Source: Ricordea florida (Eukaryota; Cnidaria; Anthozoa; Corallimorpharia; Ricordeidae). From it: a stretch of DNA of 64,000 nucleotides. Positions within the stretch are counted from its first letter, which is position 1. Each line of letters opens with the position of its first letter. Position numbers and translations under genes: made by a program. Below the pieces are notes generated by a model that saw nothing but the letters and a program-made list of their open reading frames with translations, ran no database searches and was not told where the DNA came from. This document shows positions 35,761 to 47,000 of this stretch, piece after piece. The stretch lies in the NCBI GenBank assembly GCA_949710005.1, contig OX453276.1, forward strand, positions 17,125,449 through 17,189,448. The letters are read 5' to 3'.

Positions 35761-38270
35761 AACTCGTGAATGCGAAGCAATGAACGCGTTATAGCAGTAA
35801 GGGAGAAATGCCATCACTTGGTTCCTCTATTGATGTTAAGGTTTTTGGAGTCCGATGAGCAGAAATGTGACCGCAGACTCACAGAACTCTGGAATACCGA
35901 TTTCACATGGAGAAACGATGGAGAAATGTTGTTTTGTAATCGAAGTTGTTCTAGAGCACCACCTCGGAAACGACGGGTTTCTTGTGGCAATGGTTTTTAT
36001 TCTGGAGGAATCTGTTCAGATGTCTGGCATTTCCTTTACCTCGAGAAGGACTCTCGATGGTTTGGCGATGTTAACTGCTCCAACAGCGAATGGAATTCCA
36101 TTTTGTCTTGCAAGAAAGTCTTCACGAATCCATGTGAAATACGAACAAATTTATGCTAAGTATGAGCAAATGTACTCCAAATACTGTGCAGACTCAAACG
36201 AGTTTACAGGCAAGACCAACTCAGCTGCATTTATGTACAAATATTCGCCAAGTGTAAAGAAATACGAACGAGACGGCCAAATCCACGCTTAAGACAAACA
36301 AATCAATGCTAAAGACAACCATATCAACCTCAAAGGCAAACGAAGCTATGACAAATCCAAACAAATCTACAGTGAGCTATAAAAGATCTGTGGCAAACGC
36401 GAACAGACATGTGAGAATAATTCAGTGAATGAACAGCTTGCAACAACTGGAATTGAATGTACCGACCATGGATCACCACATAACACACCAACTGATAATT
36501 TAACAAGTGCTGATGAGTTGCATTCAAATAGAATGAAGTGTAGCAGACCACGGGTAAGGTATGTTTCTACCTTACATTTTAAAGGAAGACTTGAAAGTGA
36601 ACCTTCCAGAATTCCCTACATGAAAATAATCAAACTACTAGGAAAGACAATAATATTTCAAGATCCAGCCAAATCATATCTGAAGAGTGTTCCAAACTCA
36701 TCGAAGCTTTTGTTTATGCACAACCCAGAACACAGAAGGTAAATCAACAGGAATGCTAAAGTTAAAAGTAGAAGGAAAGTTAGCAAGTTGCAAGCAACAA
36801 GAGCAGGTACTGAAATACAATGACGTCAAGCAAAGAAAAATAAACACGTCGTTTCAATGATAACTTTTTTTCACAGCAACATTAAATGTGGACCAGGATA
36901 TGTATGTACCTGTTGTGACCAGTTGTACATGTAGTATAAGTCATCTGAAGTGAAATGTAATGCTAGAAACTACAGGATTTGTTCACAACATATTTTAAAT
37001 TCTTGTATCACTGGAAAAAAAAGTGTTGATGACACTGAATGGATTTGCTTAACTTGTCACTCAAAAGGCAAGTTGCCCACCCGTGCTAAAGCCACGAAAA
37101 TGAAACCAAGTGATATAAATTCAACTGTTTAGTGTTTGCCACGGCCTATCAACAAATCACAAAACATTCCAATAGAACTCAAAACGCTTCTTACCTAAAA
37201 GCATCATTATCAGTTTCAGAATGTTAGAACTAAGAAAGTGTTAGATTCAGCCAAATGTCTTGTGGAAACAAGTGTTTTATTCAAACGTTAGGCTATGCAA
37301 ATACAAGATACATGGGTAGATAACATTACAGTAGCTCACAATTTGCTGACCATGAGTATTGGAGTGAATTTGTACAAAACTCTGACATCCGGTACTGATT
37401 TTCAAAATGATCGAATTGCAACTGACAATACAACAGATGATTTCCAAAACGAGATTTATGCTAGCGATGTTAATAATGCAGACAGAGAAAAAGATGATAG
37501 TGATGGTTGGTGTGAAGTTGAGGAATGTCCTTCTGGAGTTACAGATACATTACTGCAGGAAGCAGATGTAACAGGAAATGGAGACCAAATTATTAGTTTT
37601 GCACCAGGAGAGGGAAACAAACCATTAGGAATATTTATGGATAAAGATTCTGAATATCTGTCATTCCTCACAATATTTTGTGGCAAACAAAGATCAGAAA
37701 ACAATGAAAGAAAGGTCCCTGTATCATACAGTACAGTAGCCAAGTGGGAGTTAAGATGTCAGGATAGAAGAGCTGCGATGTCATTTCCAAATATATTTTA
37801 TAAATTTAAAAAATTGCAAATCAAGCAAATTCAAGATACTGCTTGCATTTCTCTCAGAAAGTGTAAAACAAAAGGAAAAACATATACTGCTGGTGAGTTG
37901 AAATCAGAGGATTATCTTAATAGGCTGGTGCATCTTGATGAAGGCAGGCCATATGGAGAGAGGGGTTTCTGGGATACAGCATCTCTGAACTGACAAAGTT
38001 ACAGCAATTCACGACACCTTATCAGGATTGTTGCGTGCACTTTGACACTCATTCTTCATACCAACAACCTATATTGAAACTGCTGTAAGCATGTTGCAAA
38101 ACACTCTTCATTGGATCACTCAAAAACCTGTGTGCATGTCTCATCTTCTCATTCCTCAACTATAAGCCCTACCAGTTGAAAACCCCAAAACATTCTTTGT
38201 GAACTTATCTTCACCCGCATCCACAACTTTGACAACAGCTTCTCTATCTCACCATTCAGCAGGCTTTGAT
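35761..38270 (+). mobile_element. Helitron-like remnant inserted in the Penelope element
   Basis: The plus-strand interior encodes pieces typical of the N-terminal half of animal Helitron helicase proteins (see the pseudogene entry). Terminal CTRR/hairpin signatures could not be placed, so the ends are approximate and inferred from where the Penelope reading frame breaks. Confidence 0.6.
36880..37993 (+). pseudogene. Helitron-encoded protein, N-terminal half, broken
   Basis: About 36885-37130: GPGYVCTCCDQL, KSCSQ-like cysteine pairs and DDTEWICLTCHSKGKLP, a zinc-rich region found before the DUF6570-like domain of Helitron proteins. A jump to DINSTV and PRPINKSQNIPIEL with stops follows. Then 37295-37975 is open: VQDTW-like start, acidic linker, NKPLGIFMDKDSEYLSFLT, FCGKQRSENNERKVPVSYS and CISLRKCKTKGKTYTAGEL, the segment before the Helitron Rep domain. 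The Rep HUH motif and the helicase are absent, and the DUF6570 core is deleted. Upstream (36100-36390) lies a Lys/Tyr-rich repeat-like leader (KYEQ..AKYEQMYSKY) that probably belongs to it. Confidence 0.68.
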
Positions 38271-38509
38271 TTTTCCTTTTAGCGATGCAGTCATCTACAT
38301 ATTTGTGGTAGAGGGCTGGGGTGTTTGGGGTCACAATGTCATCTTCTAGTTTGGACATGAAAATATTTGCTAGTACTGGTGATAATGGGTTCCCCATTCC
38401 ACATCCGTCAACTTGTTTGTAAAGGCGACTGTTAAAACTAAACACAGATTAAAACTAAACAAATCTGTTTTTGTATGTCAGTTGAATATTTACAAAGTCC
38501 CAATGTAAC

Positions 38510-38533
38510 AATTCAATTCAATTCAATTCAATC
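38510..38533. repeat. ATTCA pentanucleotide tail of LINE
   Basis: Four to five ATTCA units at the 3' end (minus strand) of the LINE ORF2. Microsatellite tails of this kind mark the 3' terminus of CR1/L2/RTE-like LINEs. Confidence 0.85.
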
Positions 38534-41500
38534 TTTATTTTACACGACGATTACAAGAGAAAAACATAATTACAATATAGGTATTAAAATGAGCCATCAG
38601 GAAAAAATAGAAGAAGGAAAAAAAAGAGATGAATTACTTTGCTGATGTATCGTGTGCAGTGGCCAAAGGAGCTGTAAGCTTTCGAGTTGGCCACTGCTGA
38701 CGATGGAAAACTAGAGTGGAGTAGATCAGAAAAATGTTCATGTTCGGACGAAGTTAGAGTCTACGTTTGGCTTAGAAGGAGCACTTGTTTATATTTTGAT
38801 TTAAATATAAATACGGAGCTGGATTGTTTGATATGAAGGTCTATAGATTCCCAGATTTTAGAAGAGGTGAATGCAAATGTTTGCTTGCCATAGTTGGTAC
38901 GTGCTTTTGGTCTGCTAAAATTACAGTTTGCAGAAAATCTAGTATTGTATGAATGAAGTGTTGACGCGGTGGTTATAGAATTAGCGAAGATGGAAGGTAC
39001 ATGATTGTTGAGTATTTTAAAGGTGAATATGGCAATTTTCAACTTGAAGACATTGTCAACGTTAAGAATTCCCATTAGATTGAAGTAAGCGGTGGCATTT
39101 TCCCTTTTGTGCGCGAAGAAAATGTTCCTGACGCATTTATTTTGTGCAGTGCGGATTTTGGTTAAATGTGTGGTGTAGGTGTTTCCCCAGCTCATAATCC
39201 CATAATTTAAGTAAGGATAAATAAGAGTATAATAAAGCTGCTTGAGTGAATTGAGGTCTACATAATATCTTAATTTGTTAATTATTCCCGTATTCTTTGC
39301 AATTTTACTTTTAACATGTTTAATTTGCTGAACCCATTTAATATGTTTGTCGATATAAATTCCTAAATATTTAATGTAGTCTTTTTGCTCTATATCATGT
39401 ATTTTAACAATTGGCGCCTTCTTTTTGTGGGAACTTATAATCATATAGTTGGTTTTTTTTATGTTTATAGATAATTTGTTAAATGAACAGTAGTGCAAAA
39501 GCTGGTCAAATTCTTCATTCATTATTTTAATAACTTCTTCGGCGCTTTCTCCAGAATAAAATACGTTAGTATCATCAGCAAAAAGTCTAAACAAGAGCTT
39601 CTTTGAGCAATTCGGCATATCATTTATATAAAGAAGGAAGAGTAGAGGAGAGAGCGTAGAACCTTGAGGGAGACCGCATGTCATAGTTAGAGTGTCAGAG
39701 TCAGTTGTTGCTATTCTTACATATTGTTTGCGGTTATTTAGAAAGTCATTGAACCAATCTAGGGGTGTTCCACGTATTCCATATCGTTGGAGTTTGTCAA
39801 GGAGGATTTGGTGGTTTACAGTATCGAAAGCTTTTGAAAGGTCTAGGAACAGGCCACAGGTGATTTTTTTCTTATCAATAGCGGTTTTGAGGTGGTCAGA
39901 AATTTCTAGAATTGCTTGCTCTGTTGAGTGTCCCTTGCGGAAGCCAAATTGGTGGTTGAATAGTATTAAGTGTTTTTCGAGAAAACGTTCAAGTTGTTCG
40001 TGAACTAATTTTTCTATCACTTTTGAGAACGGCGATAAGGTGGAAATGGGACGATAGTTATAAGGATCGGTGTCAAGGCCACTTTTGTAGATTGGGGTGA
40101 CTCTAGCAATTTTTAGAATGTCTGGTACAATGCCTAGAGTAATAGAGTCATTGTAAAGTCGAGTAATAATGGGGGTTATGATGTTGGCGCTGATTTTTAT
40201 CATATAATTTGGGATGTGTGTGGAGCTTTTCTTGGTATCAAGGGAGGATAGAAGGTCATAGACTTTGGTTTCAGTGACAGGGGACATCACAAAGCTTGAA
40301 GCGGGGGAGGGGTTCATATATTACAATGGATTTTTATTTGTTTTAACAATCGAATTCGCTAGGGATGGGCCTACATTTACAAAGTGTTCATTAAATTGGT
40401 TTGCTATATCTTTCTTGTCATAATAGGTGGAATCGTTTCTAATCAGTTTAGATGGGTACGACTGGCCTTTTGTTTTGCGTTTTATCAAAGTTCCGATTAA
40501 TTTCCATGTTGCCTTTAGGTTATTTTTACACCTGGTAAATTGATCAGCATAGTATCTGATTTTACTGGCGGTTTTAAGCTTATTGAGTTTATTGGCAGAT
40601 ATTTTATAATTTTGGATTTTTAAAGGGTCGTTACTAAGAAAGTGTGTTTTATACATTTTCTGCTTTGTTTTAATAGACTTGAGTATTCCGTCGGTTATCC
40701 AAGGTTTCGAAAACTGTTTTTGTTTACTTCGCGGCAGTTGTTTTATAGGTGCATGTGCGTCCGCTACTTCGTTTATTGCTTTAATTACATTTGCTGTTTG
40801 GTCATTAAGGTTCTCATTGTTTTCCATAATAATGTTCCAGTCGACCGACTGCAAATCGCTCAAAAATGCCTCTTTATTGAATTGTTTATAGTCTCTAAAA
40901 AGCCGTTTTTCATTGTTCATCTTAATAGTATTGTTTGAGAAACAAAAGATTGGAAGGTGGTCGGAAATGTCATAGAGTGCGATCCCCGAAACTATGTGGG
41001 AGGTGGGCGTGTTTGTGTAAATGTGGTCAATCAATGTTTTGGAGTGATCAGTCAGTCTAGTCGGTTTTGTAATAAGCGGAATCATGTTATTTGCAAATAA
41101 CATATCTAGGTACTTTTCAGTAGGGTTATGAGTTATGAATTGGTAAAATCAACATTTAGGTCTCCTAAGATCCATAGATCAGTTTTGCATTGGTTTAGGT
41201 GGCGTAATAGCGGGGCTCCCGCGCGCGAAGCGCGCGTGGAGCAGAGCCCCATACTCGTGGAATATAGTCAACCTCTTTTCCTTTGGTTGTCACGTGACTG
41301 ACCGAGCGTACGTCCGTACGTCCGTACGTACGCGTCTACAGATTGTACGGGTAGGGTAGGGTAGGGGAGACTATCAAAAGGAAGGGAGGGGTATCTCAGG
41401 CGTGTCTTGGCAAATCCACATTTTTTATATTGGACATTCACAATATGGTCAATTGACAGCTGTCAAAACGGGATAGCCACTGACCAGCATCACATGACCA

Positions 41501-41794
41501 TATTGTGGGCTCATGTGTCAACTCATCGAGGTGACGTGATTTATTTGGAAGCTGTTCTGGTAACCCGCATATTTTTGGCGGGAAATTGCGTTGACGACTG
41601 AAAAAGAAATTTTCAGTTCATTGTCTTTTTGAGACACAATATTACTACTCTACACTGTTAAAGTTTTACTAAAGGATAAACGAAACAATTTCTATTGCTA
41701 TGTCAACAAACAATAGCAGGGAAAATATAATTTGCAGAACACAGGGTTCAGGTGAAGAGCAACGGGAAAGAGAGCAAGAATTAACTGAGGAAGA

Positions 41795-42191
41795 ATGAGC
41801 GAAGTAGATCGCCAAAGAAGGCGCGCTCGGGAAAGAGAAAGGAGACGAAATGATAGCGAAGAACGCCGACAAGCAGAAAGAGTCCGGGCTCGAGAAAATA
41901 GACAAAATGTTAACGAAGAACGCCGAGAAGCGGAAAGATTCCGTGCTGTGCAAAACAGACAAAATTGTAGCGAAGAATGCCGAGAAGCGGAAAGACTTCG
42001 TGCTGTGGAAAACAGACAAAATTTTAGCGAATAAAGCCGAGAAGCGGAAAGACTCCGTGCTGTGGAAAACAGACAAAATTGTAGCGAAGAAAGCCGAGAA
42101 GCGGAAAGACTCCGTGCTGTGGAAAACAGACAAAACTGTAGCGAAGAAAGCCGAGAAGTGGAAAGACTCCGTGCTATGGACCACAAATTTG
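41795..42191 (+). pseudogene. Arg/Glu-rich 19-residue repeat protein, one nonsense codon
   Basis: ATG at 41795. Basic N-terminus MSEVDRQRRRARERERRR, then units of the form RREAERFRAVQNRQN.SEE repeated about six times. The frame is broken once by GAA-to-TAA at 42032-42034, after which the same frame continues with two more units to AMDHKFA and a stop at about 42191. The repeats predict a long charged helix. Similar Arg/Glu repeats precede helicase domains in some Helitron proteins, but no such domain follows here. Confidence 0.65.
41885..42180. repeat. 57-bp tandem repeat, in-frame coding minisatellite
   Basis: The word CGTGC(T)GTG recurs at 41942, 41999, 42056, 42113 and (as CGTGCTATG) 42170, an exact 57-bp period. 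Because 57 is a multiple of three, the repeat preserves frame, encoding 19-residue units and also leaving antisense frames open. Confidence 0.92.
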
Positions 42192-43204
42192 CATAAGTTT
42201 TGTCTGCATAATATTTGCTCACTGATGCGTGACTCAGCACTCGCACTTTCCACTTTCCCTTAAACTTGACACTTGACTTGGAAAACCGACTTCTAAACAA
42301 ACCTTCTTCAGAAAAATGATCTTCTGAATGCACTACTTTTGAATGAGAAGCAAACTGATGAAAGATTTCAAATTTTTATGTCCTTTAATCATATAAACAT
42401 CTCCCCTGTCGACGGCTAAGAAATACTCCCGCGGGAATTTTCTCTTGGCGGCAAATTGCAGAATGTAGCGCTTTCACTGGCAGCTTTTCACGTTGTCGAC
42501 TTTGTCATTTAGTGTGTCGATTGAGAACTTTGGTTTCAATGCCGTTGTTTTCGTAAAAAAATGTTCTTCTAAATTGTAAAATGTCTCAAATGTATGTTAG
42601 TCATTCACGTGTTGCGTTGGACCAGGTCTACTCATAGTTCACACTTTTACGGTTATTTATTTCTTTTGTTAAGTAACTACAGCTGATTGTAGTGAATAAA
42701 TGAAGGCAGTAATTTTTTAAACTTACAATGTAATTAAGAAAAGAATAATTAATAATTATTTTTTCATTCTCGTGAAAAATGTTTTTCGGGCTGGTAGATG
42801 TTGGTTACAGCTTGCCCGAAGGGCAATCTGTAAAATTAATTTTCTTTGCACCCTGCTTGGAGTAAACATTTATTTTACCGAGGTGTTCGTTTTAAAACGA
42901 AAATGACAAGAGTTGTCTCCTGCATTTCCCAGTAGCGTGTACAAATCTTTTAAATACATTTACGCAAATAGAATGGTTAATTTCATCAGGAATAGAATAT
43001 AGTACATTGATAATTTGTGTTTTTTGTAGAATATACTCCATGACTTTGTAGGTAGAAAGACCGTACTAATGGCAGACGAAAGTTTAGACAAAAATCATAG
43101 CAAGTTAACCGACCTTGACACTTAGCTATAGTTAAAAACGTTTGTGAATTCCTTCGCAATATTTTAGAATGCTTTTACAGTTTAAAGTGAAATGAAAGTA
43201 CTAA
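42192..43204. other. Non-coding interior of the 2-kb element
   Basis: No coding region is supported between the repeat ORF and the right terminus. Confidence 0.45.
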
Positions 43205-43868
43205 CGGGAGCCCCGCTTTTAGGCTTGGCTAAATCTATATATTATTTCCTCAAGTTGATCGCTAAATAAATCTAGATTCGATTTTGGGTGGCGATAGATG
43301 CATCCGATGACAATAGGGTTTTTATGCTTAGTACTGGGGTCTACTTCAATCCAACAGGATTCGACAAGATCTAAATTGAACTTCAAGTCAGGTCTTACGT
43401 GAGCATTATAACTATTTGAGACGTAAATTCCAGCTCCCCCAGCCGCTGATTTAGAGTCAGTATGAAAGAAATTATATCCTGGTATTTCAATATTAACAGT
43501 GGAATTTTCATTGAGTTTTGTTTCGGTGACAGCTAAGATATCTGGGGTTCTAATTAGTGTGCAAAGTAATTCATTCAAAAGATTTAGATTTTTTGGTAAG
43601 CTGCGAACATTACAGTGAAATAAGGATAAGACGTTACTTTCATTTTGTTCTATTAGTGAATTTAGCTGAGGCGCTGAATAGTAGTGAGAGATTACATTAT
43701 TTAGCATAAAGTCAGGATCATTCTCATCAAGTTTGTCAGGGTTCGGTAATAAATTATATAGGTCTGATTCAGAGTCAATATCATATCTACTTGTGATATT
43801 TTCCTGACTAGAAGCCATCGTGGCTTATTATCACTACTACATGCCTAATTATACTAATGTGCTGGCTT

Positions 43869-44678
43869 CTAAATACCAATGAATTCATCAAACTCTTCGT
43901 TAGAGGAAAAGCTAAATACTTCGGAATCGTCGGATTCCCGCAGATGTATCTTACCGTAAACTGTCCAGATATGCCTCCATTTGTTACTTCTGCGGAATTC
44001 ATTCACTCGTCCAAAGAGCTTGCGTCGGTAGAGAGTCAGCGACTCGTTAATGAAGACTTTAGAATCTTCCAGAATACTTGTGCCGATAATATTGATATCT
44101 TTTGCAGACTTACCCAACAGTTTGCGTCGGTTATGGTAGAACTTATCGCGCATATCGCGATGAACAAATTTCACAATCAGTCGATCCTTGACTTTCTTTG
44201 TTGACGGGAGTCGGTGAGCTGTAGATATATGGTGGACGGTTATATCTTCAATCCCTATTATCTGTCCAATCTCGACGGCAATTTGCTTGGCGTTGTCCTG
44301 TGGAGGGATTGGTACGCCATTTATTTCCAAACAGTCTCGTCTTGAGTACGGCTGTAAGTTGTCAAGGGCGGCTTCCAGCTTATAGATGTCGTCTTCCCCG
44401 TTTCCAACTTTATCTTCCAGTTGCTTAACGTTCTTGATCGTTTCTGTTAATTGCTTTTTTGTTGACTGGATGGTCTTCGTTACGTTGTCGTACTCGGCTG
44501 AAAGCCAGCTTTGTGATTTTTCGATGGCGTCCATTTTGTTTGTTAATTCCTTCATTTCTGCCCTTAAACTACTTATTTCTCCTCTGATTTCTGCTCTTAT
44601 GCTTGGCAATAGTTTGGATTGCCATAATTTGGTGAATGAATCAATATTTAAATTATCAGAGTTAGTCATTATGGACAA
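43869..44678 (-). CDS. LINE ORF1 protein, intact
   Basis: A 269-codon frame with no interruption. Residues about 25-110 form a long coiled coil (AEIRGEISSLRAEMKELTNK, then further heptads). An NLQPYSRRDCLEINGVP motif opens the RRM-like domain, and HRLPSTKKVKDRLIVKFVHR begins the C-terminal RNA-binding domain, as in L1-type ORF1p. It ends FSSNEEFDEFIGI. The product would trimerise and chaperone LINE RNA. It is the only LINE ORF in the window with no visible lesion, although its ORF2 partner is destroyed. Confidence 0.9.
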   Translation of the reverse strand: MSIMTNSDNLNIDSFTKLWQSKLLPSIRAEIRGEISSLRAEMKELTNKMDAIEKSQSWLSAEYDNVTKTIQSTKKQLTETIKNVKQLEDKVGNGEDDIYKLEAALDNLQPYSRRDCLEINGVPIPPQDNAKQIAVEIGQIIGIEDITVHHISTAHRLPSTKKVKDRLIVKFVHRDMRDKFYHNRRKLLGKSAKDINIIGTSILEDSKVFINESLTLYRRKLFGRVNEFRRSNKWRHIWTVYGKIHLRESDDSEVFSFSSNEEFDEFIGI

Positions 44679-44768
44679 GACTCAGAGCACAACCAAACAC
44701 GTCCGAACACCTCAGCGTCTCGAGCAAAACTCGTGCTAAGTCCACATTTAACAGGAAGCCTGAAATAA

Positions 44769-46712
44769 TCACTTAATTTTGTAAGAGGCAAAAAAGCCTG
44801 AAGTCGAGGATGCAGTTGCCATTGTGAAGTTACTCTTTAAGTATATGAAGGCTGTGCTGCAGTTTTCAGGTTCCACTTCCTCTGGGTGTGGAATAATACA
44901 TTCACATTCCCTTCTGAAAACCTGTTCAAGGAAATCATCTAAAACACCAGATTGAATGGCGGCATCTTGCAGCTGAGCTTCAGTAACAGAAAGTCCTGTA
45001 AAACATGAATATGAAGTAAGAGGATACTAGATAACTGGAGGCGCAAAATATCCCTAAACCAGTGTTCTTTGTCAACTATCCAATGTAGGACGAAGTAAAG
45101 GGATGGGGGGTCAAGGCTCACTTAACATTTGACATACTACATTTTTCAAGGTTATACTCCTGGAAACGAATATAATATTATGTGGTTGGGGATACCACTT
45201 GGCAGTGCCGTCTATTTTTGGGCTCTCATTCTGTGGGTGTTCCATACTATATTCTTGAAGATATCCAGTTCTTTCTGCAGTAGTGGGAGCAGGATAATGG
45301 ATAAATGCAAGCAATATCCTGTTTCCAAAAAGCATAGTTGATGAGGTTTTAAAATTCAATCCTTCAGGCTTATCACTACTAAATATTGCCATGTTTTTGA
45401 CAATGAAGAGTGTGCAGGAAATTTAAGGTATGGGATGGCTTAACACTTACAGCCTTTAGAATGTGGAAGCATCACCAGATTCATAATTAATCAGGACTTC
45501 TCTTGGTTTCTGGAGTGCATGCTACACACTATGCAAAAACCAAGGCCTAGTAGGTAATTTTCTTTGATTATTATTGTTAGTTTAACATATCATGTTAAAC
45601 TGAAAGGTGTTTATGCAACACTGTAAAAATATATTCTGAGCCTCTAATCTCATCAGTCTCATGCAATCAACTGTGAACAGTATACTTTTTTATACTGCAA
45701 ATTCTTCACTCAGTGAATTGGTAATTCAGTGTAGTGAGACTATATCTCTGCTGATATATTGCCTGCCAGAGATTATCATTCAATTACTTCCTCAATTGGC
45801 TGGCATGTAGGAATTTTAAAAGTACAAACTGAAAACTAACCAGATCACTCGGAAAGTCCCAAAATTTCTTCCTTGCTGAAAAATCTGAAGGATAGAGGTC
45901 CATTAAATCCGATGGTGTCATTGCCATAAACATTTTTCCATCCACTTCATTGTCTATGTTAAGAGAATATACAGTAAATATTGACATGCAATGAAACAAA
46001 CCATACAATCACAAGAGCAGTGGAATCACTTTTACTCATGAGGTATTCATAGAGACTTTTAAGACTTCCCATCTCCCTATTGTTTTTTTTTTTTGTATGC
46101 ACTGTAAGCATGGTGACACGAAACTGAATGGGTGGGGGGGAGGTGCACAATATTTTGTACAAAAAATATATACAGTGATCCAAAGAGCGAAAAATGGAAT
46201 GAGTCTTTCTTCTCCTCTTCCCCTCCAAAAACAGTTCTTGTCAATCCTGAGGACCGAAAAAAGATGTCTCAGATGTGACCAAGAGCAAAAGCCTTAAATA
46301 AAATTAATTGACTGGCATGTGGAAAGATTTCATGTTGATTGTGAACAACCGTGATCAATTCACATTTGGAGTGTAAAATCACAAACATTACAGGCAAAAC
46401 AAGTAAATGTAAGCAGTGAGAAGCTTCATTTTTGTAAGTTACTAAGTTAAAAGCAAAGCATTTTCAGAAAAATTGATGTAAAAGATGAGTGCGTAATGAG
46501 TGCCATTTTGAGCAGGAAAAATGCTCTCACACAAATGGAGAAGAATTCATGGTCAAAACACAAAGGCTGAAGAACATACCTTGAAGAATGCGACATTGCT
46601 CCTCAAGAAAACCTTTCTTCTTCAAAAAGTGTGACAATTTGTTGCTTGTAAAAGCCCGCAACTGATCCTTAAAGGACATAAACAGCTCCACCTCCGCGTC
46701 ATCGTCTTTCAT
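44769..46712 (-). CDS. Host-like gene with SAM-like domain (multi-exon)
   Basis: Exon 1 46712-46580: ATG at 46712, MKDDDAEVELFMSFKDQ then LSHFLKKKGFLEEQCRILQ, donor CAAG|GTATGT. Exon 2 45953-45841: acceptor TTAACATAG, reading DNEVDGKMFMAMTPSDLMDL and ending at donor CTG|GTTAGT. The join is in phase, giving a helix pattern (FLKKKGF...L..NEVDGK.F..M...DL) like a SAM domain. A middle exon may lie in 45392-45111, but its edges are unclear. The last exon, 44995-44769 (acceptor TTTTACAG), reads LSVTEAQLQDAAIQSGVLDD and ends SGFFASYKIK with TGA at 44769. SAM-like domains mediate protein-protein contact. The LINE 5' end begins only about 12 bp downstream of the stop. Confidence 0.58.
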
Positions 46713-47000
46713 CGACTTTGCGGTTTACAACGTGCACTGTACTGTCATGTGACCCACTTAACCATCACTTTCATCCAATGAAAGAGACAGATTTTTTTGT
46801 GCTTTTTCGTTACCAATAAGAAACGTTGTTGTTGTTACAAATTGCTTTCAATGAATGGCACGGTTATGTCGAAGTCAAATTAGGGTTTATTCATAAAATA
46901 CAGTAGGTATGGTAGAATTGATCATAATGTCCACAAGAGTCTTCATTTTATTGAAGCATATAATAAAACAGTCTGTCTACTGTATTTTATAATTTATTTC
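46713..47000. other. Intergenic spacer
   Basis: It lies between the divergent starts of the SAM-like gene and the decayed transposase-like gene. A CAAT-like word and short A/T tracts are present; no specific promoter element is convincing. Confidence 0.35.

Larger units (their letters stand above)
35500..38445 (-). mobile_element. Penelope-like element remnant, split
   Basis: Two minus-strand pieces fit one Penelope-type reverse transcriptase. 38445-38275 has LYKQVDGCGMGNPLSPVLAN and the YHKYVDDCIAKRKN catalytic box. 35760-35557 has DHPDELLEQLNSYHPNIKV, SHFLDTQFQ and RSVYKKPGKIPTKW. The second follows the first in the family, but about 2.5 kb of plus-strand Helitron-like sequence separates them here. 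No GIY-YIG endonuclease is visible. In-frame stops follow 35557. Confidence 0.78.
41210..43216. mobile_element. 2.0-kb element with GCGGGGCTCCCG ends and coding minisatellite
   Basis: It interrupts the LINE endonuclease frame, so its ends are well defined. The left end GCGGGGCTCCCG (41210-41221) is exactly complementary to the right end CGGGAGCCCCGC (43205-43216). Just inside the left end is a GCGCGCGAAGCGCGCG hairpin. No clear target-site duplication is seen. It carries a plus-strand ORF of 19-residue repeats. The terminal hairpin and an Arg/Glu repeat protein recall Helitron/Helentron-type elements; alternatively it is a TIR element. Confidence 0.72.
38761..43818 (-). pseudogene. LINE ORF2 (EN-RT), interrupted by insertion, frameshift and stop
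   Basis: The start MASSQENITSRYD is at 43818. EN landmarks are HCNVRSLPKNL, VTETKLNEN, GGAGIYV and VIGCIYRHPKSN, up to FSQA at 43219 where a 2.0-kb element begins. EN resumes near 41195 (DLWILGDLNVDF), shifts frame, and continues at 41103 with TLIDHIYTNTP and ISDHLPIF. An in-frame TAA is at 40318-40320. RT follows: YRPISTLSPFSKVIEKLV, LSKAFDTVNHQILL, GLPQGSTLSPLLFLLY and catalytic FADDTN (about 39560). The C-terminal domain reaches the stop at 38761. Confidence 0.9.
38510..44757 (-). mobile_element. Near full-length two-ORF LINE, split by a 2-kb insertion
   Basis: Minus-strand order: short 5' UTR (about 44757-44679), intact ORF1, 50-bp gap, ORF2 endonuclease start (43818), a foreign 2.0-kb insertion (43216-41210), the rest of the endonuclease, RT, C-terminal domain and pentanucleotide tail. 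Without the insertion the element would be about 4.2 kb. It is the most complete LINE here. Confidence 0.9.

Noticed and set aside
41345..41370. GGGTAGGGTAGGG as an interstitial telomere repeat
   Set aside because: Only three short units of TAGGG, not TTAGGG, next to other simple repeats inside a mobile element.
41885..42180. Direct repeats as a possible CRISPR array
   Set aside because: Units are contiguous without spacers, encode a repeat protein, and the context is eukaryotic.
41669..42333. Two long minus-strand frames with a 19-residue Ser/Phe repeat
   Set aside because: They are antisense shadows of the 57-bp tandem repeat, whose length (multiple of three) keeps several frames open.
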